Both the position numbers and the translations under genes were made by a program. A stretch of 64,000 nt of DNA from Clostridiales bacterium (GTDB taxonomy: Bacteria > Bacillota > Clostridia > Oscillospirales > CAG-272): positions 62,001 through 126,000 of the forward strand of contig DULN01000008.1 of NCBI GenBank assembly GCA_012840355.1, read 5' to 3'. Under the pieces are notes generated by a model that did not search any database, was not told the origin of the DNA, and saw nothing but the letters and a program-made list of their open reading frames with translations. This document shows, one piece after another, positions 1 to 9,356 of the stretch. Each line of letters opens with the position of its first letter. Position 1 is the stretch's first letter.

Positions 1-1581
1 GTGGTAAAAAATAGCCCGCGCGCCGACACAGCTTTTGCGTTTATTACCCTATTTTTAGGCTATGCGCTCGTCAGGGCGGTGTTATTCTGCGAACCGGGCG
101 TCGGCGTCACAATATATGCCGTGATATTTGTCGCGCTGGCAGCTCTTTACATGAGGTTGCACGGCGTGCGTGAGTCTGCGGCTTCGGTCGTGCCTCCTGT
201 TATTATGATAGTATTCTCAGCCGCTTTTATCGTCTCGGGCATCCGTTGGGTAAGGTACCTTGTCGTTTTGTTTGAGGTGCTTGTCGCGGTTTACTGGTTT
301 CTCGCGGCGTTCGGCTGCCGCGCGGAGGAAAGGCTCGGCGACTTTTTTCCGTTTGACATGATTAAGGCGTTTTTGCTGCAGCCTTTTGCCTCGTTCTTTG
401 CGCAGCCGAAGGCTGTCGACGGCGCGCTCAAGAGAACCAAGGCTGGGCGCCGGGTATTTTATATCGTGCTCGGACTCGCGCTTGCGACCGTGCCCGCCGC
501 TATGATAACCGTAATGCTGATGGCGTCCGATTACGCCTTTGAAAACCTGATGCGAGTGCTGTTCGACTCGTTTTTAACGAGCGCGTGGCTGAATGCGGTA
601 TATTTCGCGTTCGGGATTCCTGTCGCAATGTACATTTTCGGCATGATGACCTCGGCGTCGACGCGCAAATGCAAGGGCTTTTTTTCGCCCGAGCAGTGCA
701 AAAAGGTGCTTGGAGTCTTAGGTTTTATTCCTGCCGCCGCGATTTATACCGCGCTTACGGTGATACTTGCGATATATGCTTTGTTTTTTGCCGCCCAGTC
801 GTCGTACTTTTTCTCAGCGTTCTCATCGCTTTTGCCCGAAGGGTACAGTTTTTCAGACTACGCGCGCCGCGGGTTTTTCGAGCTTTGCACTGTAACTACG
901 ATAAACGCAATCCTGGTGATACTTTCGGAGCTGCTTATAAAGCGCGAGGCTGCCGGCGAGGCACCCTCAAAACTTCTAGGCTTGCGCGCCCTAAATATAC
1001 TTATGGGGCTGTCGACTCTGCTGCTTATAGCCGTCGCGGGCGCAAAGCTATACCTTTATATCAAAAACTACGGGCTTACCCCCGCGCGGGTCAATGCGGC
1101 GTGGTTTATGCTTCTGCTCGCCATAGCCGCAGTGTTGCTCATAATCAGGCAGCTAGTACCGAAGTTTAACTTCTGGCGCGCTACGACGGTGGCGTTTGTC
1201 GCGCTTTTCGCGGCGCTCGCGTTCTTTAATACCGACGTTCTCATTGCAAAATACAACATCGCGCGGTATTACGACGGCAGCCTTCCCAGCGTAGACGTAT
1301 ACATTTTCCGGCAGCTTTCAGACGCTGCGCTGCCCGAGCTAGCAGAGCTGCTCGAGCGCGACGAGGCGTCGGGTGGCGCGCTCCTTGAAGATGAGCCGCG
1401 CCGGTGGGCAAGGCAGTACCTTAGCGACCGGATTTACTATGCCGGGCGTTTTAGGGAAAACAGCAAAAGATTTATAACTGACCGTATAAATTACCTGCTC
1501 GGCTACAACGCCTCGCGCGGCGCGGCGCTGAAGCTGCTTGATAGCGGCAAATACCTCGACAAAACAAGATACGATGGGTAA
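1..1581 (+). CDS. DUF4173-like polytopic membrane protein (5' end may be cut)
   Basis: A hydrophobic protein of at least 526 residues with roughly ten to twelve membrane segments. The C-terminal soluble part (about residues 410-526) contains NTDVLIAKYNIARY followed by a YIFRQLSDAALPEL stretch, the pattern I associate with DUF4173/DUF4153 proteins, whose function is not established. The reading frame is open to the first base of the window and begins with GTG GTA, so the true start may lie upstream. No RBS can be judged. The gene ends just before a bidirectional hairpin, facing the oppositely oriented permease pair. Family assignment is moderate; a transport or signalling role cannot be inferred. 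Confidence 0.6.
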   Translation: MVKNSPRADTAFAFITLFLGYALVRAVLFCEPGVGVTIYAVIFVALAALYMRLHGVRESAASVVPPVIMIVFSAAFIVSGIRWVRYLVVLFEVLVAVYWFLAAFGCRAEERLGDFFPFDMIKAFLLQPFASFFAQPKAVDGALKRTKAGRRVFYIVLGLALATVPAAMITVMLMASDYAFENLMRVLFDSFLTSAWLNAVYFAFGIPVAMYIFGMMTSASTRKCKGFFSPEQCKKVLGVLGFIPAAAIYTALTVILAIYALFFAAQSSYFFSAFSSLLPEGYSFSDYARRGFFELCTVTTINAILVILSELLIKREAAGEAPSKLLGLRALNILMGLSTLLLIAVAGAKLYLYIKNYGLTPARVNAAWFMLLLAIAAVLLIIRQLVPKFNFWRATTVAFVALFAALAFFNTDVLIAKYNIARYYDGSLPSVDVYIFRQLSDAALPELAELLERDEASGGALLEDEPRRWARQYLSDRIYYAGRFRENSKRFITDRINYLLGYNASRGAALKLLDSGKYLDKTRYDG

Positions 1582-1612
1582 GCGCGCGGTGCCGGTGCGC
1601 CATAATAAAAAA

Positions 1613-1640
1613 GCGCGGAGCAAAAAGCTTCGCGCATTTT
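1613..1640. terminator. Bidirectional intrinsic terminator
   Basis: The arms gcgcggagc (1613-1621) and gcttcgcgc (1627-1635) pair with one G-T wobble around an AAAAA loop. A-rich DNA lies on the left and ATTTT on the right, so it can serve both the upstream + gene and the convergent permease gene. Confidence 0.65.
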
Positions 1641-1645
1641 AGCGG

Positions 1646-2422
1646 TCACGAGCCGACAGATTTGTAATGCCTTAGCCCAAACCGCCAAAAAAGCAGACAG
1701 GGAACGAGAAATAAGCTGCCTAGCAGGGGAGTCAACATATAAAGCGTGCTGTCCGTGCGGCCGGTTAGGTATAGGAGCGGGTAATACTGAAACATCGCGA
1801 GAGGGACCACGAAAGTTAGGAGCCTCAAAATACCGTCGCCGTATATTGAAAACGGGTATCGGCCGAACTCTCGCCCGCCGTCGGTGAAGACGTTTATAAA
1901 CTCAAGCCCGTCTACGGTGAAAAAGCAGAGCGCTGCGTAAATAATGAAAAGCCCGGCGAATACCGCGACGCCGCCGGCAATCATCAATGCAAGCGTTAAA
2001 ATTTTATCCCAGCTCCATGCGATGCCCGAGGCGGGGATCGCCCACGCAAATACGCAGGACGCCTGAATAAGCCTTCCAAGGCGGGAAAACTCGATTTTTT
2101 GCGCGAGCACCTGGAATATCAGCCCACGCGGGCGCACCATGATGCGGTCGAACTCGCCGTTCGCGAGCATCGTGGGGAAGGTGTCAAAACCGCGAAAAAA
2201 GCACTCGGCGAGCGAAAACGCTATCAGCACGGCTGCATAACAGAGCGAAACCTCGCTAAAATTGAAGCCTTCCACCTCGTGGTAGCGCACCATCATGAAA
2301 ACTATCGTTAAATACCCGCCGAAGGATAAGATAATCTGCCCCAGCAGCGTCATGAAAAATGAGGTTTTGTACTGCATCAGGCTGCGGAGATGGATTGAAA
2401 GGTAGCGAAGGTACAGCTTCAT
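1646..2422 (-). CDS. ABC-2 type transporter permease (DUF990-like), subunit 2
   Basis: A 258-residue integral membrane protein with about six hydrophobic segments. The middle part carries ANGEFDRIMVRPRGLIFQV, a motif of DUF990/ABC2_membrane_6 permeases in which a loop before the third helix reads 'G.fD..L.RP'. These proteins normally work as two dissimilar permeases with a NatA/CcmA-like ATPase; substrates are mostly unknown. It follows the partner permease by 4 bases, with GGAGG overlapping the end of that gene, so the two are co-translated. No cognate ATPase is present on this strand within the window. Confidence 0.75.
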   Translation of the reverse strand: MKLYLRYLSIHLRSLMQYKTSFFMTLLGQIILSFGGYLTIVFMMVRYHEVEGFNFSEVSLCYAAVLIAFSLAECFFRGFDTFPTMLANGEFDRIMVRPRGLIFQVLAQKIEFSRLGRLIQASCVFAWAIPASGIAWSWDKILTLALMIAGGVAVFAGLFIIYAALCFFTVDGLEFINVFTDGGREFGRYPFSIYGDGILRLLTFVVPLAMFQYYPLLYLTGRTDSTLYMLTPLLGSLFLVPCLLFWRFGLRHYKSVGS

Positions 2423-2426
2423 GGGC

Positions 2427-3260
2427 TCACCCTCCCTGTATTGTCACGCGGCGGAGCGCCCTAGCCATCCAGAGCTTGCCGGCTGTGACCAGCGCGACAA
2501 GCCAGAAAACCCCAAGCCCAAACGATTTCCACATCTCGGCGCCAGCGATATGCCCGCACCAGATGCAGAGTGGCAGATTCTGCATCGCGCCGAACGGCGA
2601 AAGCTCGACCGCCGTGCGTAGCCATTCTGGGAAAAACGGCAGCGGTATAAGCGCGCCGGTGAAAAAGTCTAGCAAGGCGAGCGCAAGCATGCGCAGCCCG
2701 AGCGAGCTTATAGTGTAGAAAGCAGCGATGTAAACAAACATCGAGAACGCGACAATGACGCCGAGCGCCAGCGCCATAGTGACGCAAAACATAATAAACG
2801 CGAGCGGGCTCGCAGGCAGCGAAAGGCCATATGGCTTTGGAAGTAGCAGCGAGGCTGCGAGTATCGGAAGGCAGCGCAGCGCCGCTTTCGAGCAGCGGAT
2901 AGCGGCGTTTTTTGTAAACCAAATAAAGTAGATGTCAGCCGGCCTTGCAAGCTCGTAAGCGATGTTCCCGCTGGTGATAAGCTCGAAGATTTCGGGGTCG
3001 AAAAACCACGACATAAAAAGCGCTAAAAACGCCTGCTGAAGCCAGATGTACGACGAAAGCTGCGGGTACTCCATCGGGAACCTGCCGCCGCCGCGATAAA
3101 ACGCGCCGAACAGCAGCACGGTCATCCCGCCCCAGGCAAACTGCGTCACGATGCCCGCATATGCCGCGATGCGGTATTGCAGGCTGCCTAAAAAGCGGAT
3201 TCGGAAAATCGAAAGGTACGCCCGCAGCCTCGGCGGCTTTCGGGTGTTAGAGGATTTCAT
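2427..3260 (-). CDS. ABC-2 type transporter permease (DUF990-like), subunit 1
   Basis: A 277-residue membrane protein with about six hydrophobic segments. The text 'LITSGNIAYELARPADIYF' (residues about 85-103) is the paired signature of this permease family. I chose the ATG at 3260 (MKSSNTRKPPRLRAY) over the TTG at 3281, because a short upstream frame ends inside it: the stop TAA at 3249-3247 gives the tight overlap expected in an operon. That upstream frame is only a remnant, so the pair has lost, or is separated from, its ATP-binding subunit. It pairs with the permease at 1646-2422. Substrate unknown. Confidence 0.72.
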   Translation of the reverse strand: MKSSNTRKPPRLRAYLSIFRIRFLGSLQYRIAAYAGIVTQFAWGGMTVLLFGAFYRGGGRFPMEYPQLSSYIWLQQAFLALFMSWFFDPEIFELITSGNIAYELARPADIYFIWFTKNAAIRCSKAALRCLPILAASLLLPKPYGLSLPASPLAFIMFCVTMALALGVIVAFSMFVYIAAFYTISSLGLRMLALALLDFFTGALIPLPFFPEWLRTAVELSPFGAMQNLPLCIWCGHIAGAEMWKSFGLGVFWLVALVTAGKLWMARALRRVTIQGG

Positions 3261-3409
3261 ATTTCCTGTACACCTCGGCAAGCGCCTGCCAGCGTGCGGA
3301 TTGTGAACAAACCGTAATATTCTTTGGTTCCGTTGACTTCACCCTCTTGGGGGTGATATAATGTTTTTGCCTAATATATGCGGCAAGGGCGGAACAAATT
3401 GGCTGTGTT
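3247..3409 (-). pseudogene. Possible 3' remnant of the missing ABC ATPase gene
   Basis: On the minus strand an open frame runs from a stop near 3412 to TAA at 3249-3247. It encodes about 53 residues ending in SARWQALAEVYRKYEIL. It has no ATG and no ATPase motifs, but it ends inside the first codons of the permease, exactly where an upstream operon gene should end. DUF990 permeases normally follow an ATPase gene, and such ATPases often end in a helix of this kind. I infer the tail of a deleted ATPase gene. The similarity is too short to be sure. Confidence 0.35.
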
Positions 3410-3451
3410 TACGTCTATAGTAATAATCGATTTGGCTTTACTTGCCGGTCT

Positions 3452-4336
3452 TTGAAAGCGGTGATAGCAATATTTAAAGCAAATAAGTCGCAAGATTCGC
3501 CTCGCACGGCGGCATCTGGCGCCGCGCAGGGGGATAACATTATAACGATACGCGGCTTGCGCAAGGTGTATAAGCTCGGGCGTGAGCGAGTCGTCGCGCT
3601 CGACAATATCGACCTTGACATAAAACGCGGGGAGATATGCTGCATCTTAGGCACATCGGGCTCAGGCAAGTCCACGCTGCTCAATATGATGGCAGGGCTT
3701 GAGCCGCCGTCGCGCGGCTCGGTAGTCATCGACGGCGTGGAAATCACAAAGACGCCAGAGCGGAAGCTCGCGAAATTCCGCCAAGAGGTATTGGGCTTCG
3801 TTTTTCAATCATATAATCTTTTAAACACGCTCACCGCGCTGGAGAATGTGGCTCTGCCGCTCACGTTCAAAGGCGTGCCGCGCAAAAAGCGCGAGAAGCT
3901 CGCGAAAAAAATGCTGGCAGACGTCGGGCTGAAAAAGCACATGCGGCACAAGCCCTCGCAGATGTCGGGCGGCCAGCAGCAGCGTGTGGGCATCGCGCGC
4001 GCCTTCGTCGCGCATCCCAAGGTGGTGTTTGCCGACGAGCCGACCGGCAACCTCGACTCGAAGACGACAATCGAAATAATGGAGCTAATGACCTCAATCG
4101 CGCGCAAATATGGCCTTACGCTCGTCATTGTTACTCACGACAGCGAGATTGCCGCTTATGCGGACAGGATTATTAGGCTACTCGACGGCAGAATTATATC
4201 GGATGAGCTGAACCCCAACCCGAAAAGAGTCGCCGGCGGCGATACTTCAGCCGCGGCGGACGCTAGCGAAACCGAAAAAGAAAATAACGTAGGCGGAAAG
4301 GATTTTCCAAATGAAACGGTCCCGGTTACAACATAG
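3452..4336 (+). CDS. MacB/LolD-type ABC transporter ATP-binding protein
   Basis: A 294-residue ATPase. Walker A GTSGSGKS lies at 67-74, the Q-loop glutamine at 119, the signature MSGGQQQR at 171-178, Walker B VVFADEPTGN at 191-200 and the H-loop His at 229. The ADEPTGNLD form is typical of the MacB/LolD/FtsE group that powers FtsX-like permeases. About 30 N-terminal and 40 C-terminal residues extend beyond the domain. The start is uncertain: TTG 3452 or GTG 3461. The gene overlaps the next by 26 bases and the permease follows that, so the three form one operon. It is probably a mechanotransmission-type exporter acting on envelope substrates. Confidence 0.85.
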   Translation: MKAVIAIFKANKSQDSPRTAASGAAQGDNIITIRGLRKVYKLGRERVVALDNIDLDIKRGEICCILGTSGSGKSTLLNMMAGLEPPSRGSVVIDGVEITKTPERKLAKFRQEVLGFVFQSYNLLNTLTALENVALPLTFKGVPRKKREKLAKKMLADVGLKKHMRHKPSQMSGGQQQRVGIARAFVAHPKVVFADEPTGNLDSKTTIEIMELMTSIARKYGLTLVIVTHDSEIAAYADRIIRLLDGRIISDELNPNPKRVAGGDTSAAADASETEKENNVGGKDFPNETVPVTT

Positions 4337-6869
4337 ATATAGGTATTTTTGGCTTGCCATCGCCGCCCTTGTTTTGGCGTCGACGGTTTTTTCGGCTTTT
4401 GCGCTGCCCGTTTGTGCGATTAAAAGCGGCACGCCTGATAGCGGCAATGGCGGAAATAACGGTGGCCAAAACAGTGGTGGAGGTAATAATAACACGCCTG
4501 AGACCGACCCGCCGTTTACCGTAACATTCTTTGAAGACAAGTCCGGCGGCGTTCCTATGCTTACCGCAGGCACGAAGGCTTTAATAAAACTGCCGTTTAT
4601 GACGCTGAGCAATTACCCGGGCTTGCTTTTAAACGTTACCGCGACGCTGTCAAGCCCGGCTGACGACCCAATGCAGTTTACGACTTCGTCGCTTTATAAA
4701 ACACAAAACTTTATTTGGCTTAATACCGTCGCTTATTTCGATTATGAAATCGAAGTGCCTATAACCGCAAAGCCGGGCATCCACTCGCTCACATTAAATA
4801 TTGCTTACAAAGCCCAAACGCTGGAGCAGGTGCCGCAGTTGCTTGAAGGCAACGCCAAGCTTACATATTACTACACCATTATCAACGACAACTACGAAGC
4901 CATAGTCGGCGGCAACCCACTCCGCATAACGGGCAGCATTTTGCCTGATAGCGTACGCGCCGGCGACGTGTTTGAAGTGGGCATAATGCTCCAAAACGAC
5001 ATCCCCGCCGACGTCTCGGGCGTGTCCGTAAAAATAAGCTACCCTGCAGGTTTTCTGCTATTAAACGACGCGAACACTAAAATCGTAAACGTGCCGGCGT
5101 CCGGCTCCGCGAGGGTGACCTTTAGGGTCACGGCGGGAGAGGACATAAAAGGAGGCCCGCAGCAGTTCACGCTCGATTTGTCCTATGCCAACCCAGGCGG
5201 CAAAGAGTTTACGATGCAGTATTACATGATAGTCAACGCCGTCGGCAGCCCAGAGGAGGAAGCAGACAAAAACCCGGCGACCGTCGAGATTACCGGCATC
5301 ACGCTACCCGAGTCGGCTTCTGCCGGCGACGAGTTCGTCGCGGTGGTTACGCTCGCCAATACCTCCGAAAAGAATGCGGTTATCGACGAGCTGAAAGTGA
5401 CGAACACGCTCGGCATACTTAACCGCACCAACGCGGTTTTTACAGGAATAACCCTCACGGCGGGCGAAGTTCGCTCGTTTGAGATTAGGTATTTCGTCCC
5501 AGAGCAAACCCAAACCGACTACGCCAATTTCACGGTTTCGCTGAAATATAAAACCGAGGGTGGCACGCTCGCCCGCCAAGCGGAGATAACCGGCGGCATG
5601 AACATAAACGCGCTTGCTTCGCCGTCGCTGTCGATATCCCTTTCAGCCGATGAGTCGGTCAAAGCGGGCAACACCTTTACTGTGACTGCAATAGTCAAAA
5701 ACCGCGGCGGCGACGCCTCGAATGTCACCGTCACGGTAAACCCCGCTTCCGGGATCGTGCCGAAATCGCAAAACATGCTGGTTATAGAGAATCTTCCGGG
5801 CGGCAGCGAGTATAAGTGCACCTTCCAGCTTCTCGCCACCGACTCGGCGCAAGACGGATATAACCTCGTCGGCGTCGACGTCGTCTGCGGCGATAAAATA
5901 AAAATAACCCAGTTCACCGGCACGAATGTAATAAACCCGAAGAAGGGCGAGGAAGAGCCGAAAGCCGACATGCCCGTGATTATAATCGACAGCTACGACT
6001 ACGGCGGAGAAAGCGTGTATGCCGGCAAGCCCTTCACGCTGACGTTGACTATAAAGAACACCTCGCGAACCACGCCCATCCGCGACATGAAAATGGTTAT
6101 CCAGTCGAAGGATGGTACCTTCACGCCCACAAGCTCCTCTAATACTTTCTTTGTGGAGTCGCTCGGCCCCGGCCAGACGGTGACGAGGGAAATCGAGCTT
6201 GTCGCTAAAAGCGACTCAAAGCCGCTGTCGTACCCGATAGAAATAGTTATAACATACAAAAACAACGTGGGCGACGCCGGCACGAGCACCGAGGAAATCT
6301 CCATCCCCGTGCAGCAGGAAATCAGGTTTAACAAAGGCACGCTCAGCGAAATAGGCACGGTTACAATTCCCGACTCGGCTTACCTGCTTGTTTCGGCGAG
6401 CAACCTTGGCATGAGCACGATCCGCAACGTTCGGTTCGCCATCTCGGGCGAGGGCTTCACTGCTACCGAGCCGGAGTATTTCGCCGGCACAATTGAGCCG
6501 GGCCAGCAGGTGTCGCACGAGTTTGAGCTTATCCCGTACATGGGCGGCTTTTTGACCGGCACGGTAACATATACATACGAGGACACCCAAGGGCAAGTTT
6601 ATACCGAAGCCCAAGATTTCAGCTTCGAGGTTATAGACACCAGCGCCGTCATAAACCCCGAGTTCCCGGGCGATCTGCCGTCCCCTGAAGAGCCGGGCAT
6701 CTATGAGCCGGGCATGGGGGAAGAGCAGGGGTTATTCGCGAAATTCATGTGGCCGATAATTGGCGGCGCCGGAGTGGTTGTCGTTATAACTATAGCCATC
6801 GTCGTAGCCGTAATCGTCAAAAACCGCAAGAAGCGGGAAGAGGACGAGTTTGACGAAGGCGACGAGTAA
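4311..6869 (+). CDS. Large membrane-anchored surface protein with repeated beta-sandwich domains
   Basis: An 852-residue protein. A signal peptide covers about 1-38, followed by a Gly/Asn-rich linker (about 42-62) and then a long extracellular region. Segments starting like 'ITGSILPDSVRAGDVFEV', 'ITGITLPESASAGDEFVA' and 'LSADESVKAGNTFTVTAIV' recur about every 110-130 residues, as in CARDB/COG1361-type immunoglobulin-like repeats. A transmembrane helix lies near 812-835 and a charged cytoplasmic tail follows (KNRKKREEDEFDEGDE). GGAAAGGA precedes ATG 4311. It sits between the ATPase and permease genes where MacB systems carry the MacA-type adaptor, so I infer an extracellular partner or substrate-capturing component of this transporter. 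Confidence 0.7.
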   Translation: MKRSRLQHRYRYFWLAIAALVLASTVFSAFALPVCAIKSGTPDSGNGGNNGGQNSGGGNNNTPETDPPFTVTFFEDKSGGVPMLTAGTKALIKLPFMTLSNYPGLLLNVTATLSSPADDPMQFTTSSLYKTQNFIWLNTVAYFDYEIEVPITAKPGIHSLTLNIAYKAQTLEQVPQLLEGNAKLTYYYTIINDNYEAIVGGNPLRITGSILPDSVRAGDVFEVGIMLQNDIPADVSGVSVKISYPAGFLLLNDANTKIVNVPASGSARVTFRVTAGEDIKGGPQQFTLDLSYANPGGKEFTMQYYMIVNAVGSPEEEADKNPATVEITGITLPESASAGDEFVAVVTLANTSEKNAVIDELKVTNTLGILNRTNAVFTGITLTAGEVRSFEIRYFVPEQTQTDYANFTVSLKYKTEGGTLARQAEITGGMNINALASPSLSISLSADESVKAGNTFTVTAIVKNRGGDASNVTVTVNPASGIVPKSQNMLVIENLPGGSEYKCTFQLLATDSAQDGYNLVGVDVVCGDKIKITQFTGTNVINPKKGEEEPKADMPVIIIDSYDYGGESVYAGKPFTLTLTIKNTSRTTPIRDMKMVIQSKDGTFTPTSSSNTFFVESLGPGQTVTREIELVAKSDSKPLSYPIEIVITYKNNVGDAGTSTEEISIPVQQEIRFNKGTLSEIGTVTIPDSAYLLVSASNLGMSTIRNVRFAISGEGFTATEPEYFAGTIEPGQQVSHEFELIPYMGGFLTGTVTYTYEDTQGQVYTEAQDFSFEVIDTSAVINPEFPGDLPSPEEPGIYEPGMGEEQGLFAKFMWPIIGGAGVVVVITIAIVVAVIVKNRKKREEDEFDEGDE

Positions 6870-6884
6870 ACCGGCGGTGATGAG

Positions 6885-8252
6885 ATGATGAGAATTACCG
6901 ACCTTTTTGCATTGGGCAGCCGCAACCTATGGCGTCGGAAGCTGCGCACCCTTCTTACAATCGTTGGCGTGATGGTCGGTACAACCGCTATCGTGACGAT
7001 GATAAGCCTCGGCATCGGCATGAACGTCAGCCTCGACGCGATGATCTCGCAGCTTGGCGACCTCACGGTTATCACCTTAAACGAGTATGCCTATATAGTC
7101 GACGACAACGGCAACTACTACGACGGGCAAAACACCCTCAACGACGAGCTTGTAGAGAAGATAAAAGCGCTTGACGGCGTTGTGGCGGTCATGCCTCAGC
7201 TGCAAAATTATAGGTACTCGTTTAAAGTAACCGCAAATAAGCGGTTTGAGAATTACGCGACAATAGTGGGTGTCGACCCTGCCGTTTTGCCGTATTTCGG
7301 GTATGAGCTTGATTCGGGAGAGATGCCCGAGCCCGGAGATAAAAATTTCGTGCTGTTCGGCGCCGAAACGCTTTACAATTTCTATAACCCTAACAAGGTA
7401 ATCCGCGACTGGTATAAGGAATATTACAACGAAGACGGCACTCGCAAGCCTCCAAAGGTCGACGTGCATTCCGCAAAGCTTGAAGTGTTCGGCATATACT
7501 GGGACCCGAAAACCGGCGAGCAGAAAATCTTAAAAAAGCATAGGCTCAATACGGTCGGCGTCCTCAAGCTCGACGAACAGAACTGGGAGACGAGCTACAA
7601 CATCTACATGCACATCGACCTTGTGCGCGATATGATCCTCGAGCAGGAGAAAATCGCGAAGGTCAAGGCTACTGAGTCGGAGGCGTATAAGTATAACACT
7701 ATAAAGGTCAAGACCGCCTCGATCAAAGACGCCGAGAGGGTGCAGGAAGAGATCAAAAAGATGGGCGTTATGACCTATGGCCTGTCCGACTACCGCAAGC
7801 AGATGCAAAAACAGCAAGCCGCGACGCAGTACATCCTCGCAGGCATAGGCGCGATGTCGCTGTTCGTCGCCGCCATAGGCATAGCAAACACGATGATAAT
7901 GAGCATATACGAGCGCACGCGCGAGATCGGCGTGATGAAAGTGCTCGGCTGCCCTCTTTCGGCAATCCGCGGCATGTTCCTATACGAAGCCTCGATGATT
8001 GGATTTATCGGCGGCATAATAGGCATAGGCTTGAGCTTTGGCGTTTCGTATATGTTTAACAATGTCGAGGCCTTCAAGCTTGCGCTCGGCGGCGGCATGT
8101 ATGGCACACAGACGGCTCTCTCGATTATCCCGCCGTGGCTGGTGCTCTTGGCAATCGTGTTTTCGACAATGGTAGGGCTGGTATCAGGCTACCTCCCCGC
8201 TCGCCGCGCGACTAAAGTGAGCGCGCTTGAAGCCATCCGCAACGACGCGTAA
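6885..8252 (+). CDS. MacB-like FtsX-family ABC transporter permease
   Basis: A 455-residue permease of the four-helix MacB type. The N-terminal helix (about 22-45) follows the RNLWRRKLRTLLTIVGVMVG motif. A large extracellular MacB_PCD-like domain (about 46-300) is followed by three helices near 310-340, 360-390 and 412-438. Typical FtsX motifs are IANTMIMSIYERTREIGVMK and the terminal LPARRATKVSALEAIR. The start ATG 6885 has GGCGGTGAT just upstream and lies 15 bases after the surface protein gene. With the ATPase at 3452-4336 it should form the export or signalling complex. A rho-independent terminator follows. Confidence 0.88.
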   Translation: MMRITDLFALGSRNLWRRKLRTLLTIVGVMVGTTAIVTMISLGIGMNVSLDAMISQLGDLTVITLNEYAYIVDDNGNYYDGQNTLNDELVEKIKALDGVVAVMPQLQNYRYSFKVTANKRFENYATIVGVDPAVLPYFGYELDSGEMPEPGDKNFVLFGAETLYNFYNPNKVIRDWYKEYYNEDGTRKPPKVDVHSAKLEVFGIYWDPKTGEQKILKKHRLNTVGVLKLDEQNWETSYNIYMHIDLVRDMILEQEKIAKVKATESEAYKYNTIKVKTASIKDAERVQEEIKKMGVMTYGLSDYRKQMQKQQAATQYILAGIGAMSLFVAAIGIANTMIMSIYERTREIGVMKVLGCPLSAIRGMFLYEASMIGFIGGIIGIGLSFGVSYMFNNVEAFKLALGGGMYGTQTALSIIPPWLVLLAIVFSTMVGLVSGYLPARRATKVSALEAIRNDA

Positions 8253-8280
8253 AAGCGCAAAGCAAAGAAAACAAAATTAA

Positions 8281-8306
8281 CCCTGCCGTGGCGGCAGGGT
8301 TTTTGT
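8281..8306 (+). terminator. Intrinsic terminator of the MacB-like operon
   Basis: A perfect stem ccctgccg (8281-8288) / cggcaggg (8292-8299) with loop tgg is followed by TTTTTG TTT. It lies 29 bases after the permease stop. Confidence 0.85.
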
Positions 8307-8315
8307 TTAGGGCAA

Positions 8316-9302
8316 TTAACCGTCGTATTCTTCGTATTTTCTGTGCTTTTTCCAAATGTCGAGGATGAGCTTGTAGCGTTCCGGCGGCATTCCGCGAAAA
8401 GGCACGTTGCTGGTGCAGAAGATATAGCCGCCGCCCTCTTTGCCGTATTTTAGGCAGTACTCGGCACTGGCGATGACTTCTTCGTCGGTGCCTGTCTGCA
8501 TCAGCGCGCAGTTGACGTTGCCGCAGAGGCAGACCTTGTTGCCGACGAGCTTTTTCACCTCACGAATGTCGACGCCCGCCATCGGGTCGAGCGAGTGAAT
8601 CGCGTTCGGCTTGCACTCGACAAGCTGGTCGAGTATCGGCATGATATTGCCGTCGGTATGCTTAATCGTCGGGATGCCGTCGCGGCGCGCGGCCTCGCAG
8701 ATTTGGTAAAGGTACGGCGTTATGAACTCGCGGAACATCTCTGGCGAGAGGAACGGACCGGAGTTGTAACAGTAGTCGGAGCAGAGGAACAAAACGTCAA
8801 GCCCCGCCTCATGGTTACGCTTGTTCATCTCAATCGCGCGTTCCGCCATGCGTTGTGCTTCTGCTTTGAGCCCCTCGGGGTCGTCGGCAATCCTGTAGGC
8901 GAAGTCATACATCTGGTTGCCGTCCGGTATCGAGAAAGTGCCGTCGCCATGCCCGCCGAGCAGCCTCGTGTTGCCCACGCGCTCGCGGATGCGCTTTACG
9001 AACGTCTTCCATTCAAACGACTCGGGATGGCCCCAGCCGGGGAAATACGCTGGCATAATGGCGTAGTCGAGCTCGGTGTAGACTTTAACGAAAAAGTCGG
9101 CGGTTTCGTCTATAAGCCTTTCTTTTTCGAGGAGTGAGAGCTTTGAGTAGTTTTCAGGCGCAAAATCCGGCGGGATTATTTCACGCCCGAAAAATTCCGG
9201 CGCAAGCTGAAACTCCAGCTCAAATGTTGGCACCTCGTCTGGCATGCCGAGGTTAAGCGCCGTCAGCGCGCGCTCGGCAGGTGTCATCGGTCGTTTTGGC
9301 AT
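8316..9302 (-). CDS. Uroporphyrinogen-decarboxylase-fold (URO-D) methyltransferase-like protein
   Basis: A 328-residue TIM-barrel protein of the URO-D/MtaA superfamily. Visible family text includes EFFGREIIPPDF near the N-terminus, IKHTDGN (about 208-214), LDPMAGVDI and CLCGNVN (about 258-264). Members used in methyl transfer bind zinc through His/Cys near these motifs and move methyl groups to or from corrinoid proteins; true HemE is less likely because the N-terminal substrate motif is absent. GGAGG lies seven bases before ATG 9302. It follows the corrinoid-activation gene by 54 bases on the same strand, which supports a corrinoid-linked role. The methyl donor is unknown. Confidence 0.75.
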   Translation of the reverse strand: MPKRPMTPAERALTALNLGMPDEVPTFELEFQLAPEFFGREIIPPDFAPENYSKLSLLEKERLIDETADFFVKVYTELDYAIMPAYFPGWGHPESFEWKTFVKRIRERVGNTRLLGGHGDGTFSIPDGNQMYDFAYRIADDPEGLKAEAQRMAERAIEMNKRNHEAGLDVLFLCSDYCYNSGPFLSPEMFREFITPYLYQICEAARRDGIPTIKHTDGNIMPILDQLVECKPNAIHSLDPMAGVDIREVKKLVGNKVCLCGNVNCALMQTGTDEEVIASAEYCLKYGKEGGGYIFCTSNVPFRGMPPERYKLILDIWKKHRKYEEYDG

Positions 9303-9356
9303 ATTTTATCCTCCGGTATATTAAGATGGGTGGGTGGGCTTTCTACCTTATCCAGT

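Noticed and set aside
3452..4336. ATPase as partner of the ABC-2 permease pair
   Set aside because: It is on the opposite strand, is of the MacB/LolD type (ADEPTGNLD), and overlaps the surface-protein gene of its own operon.
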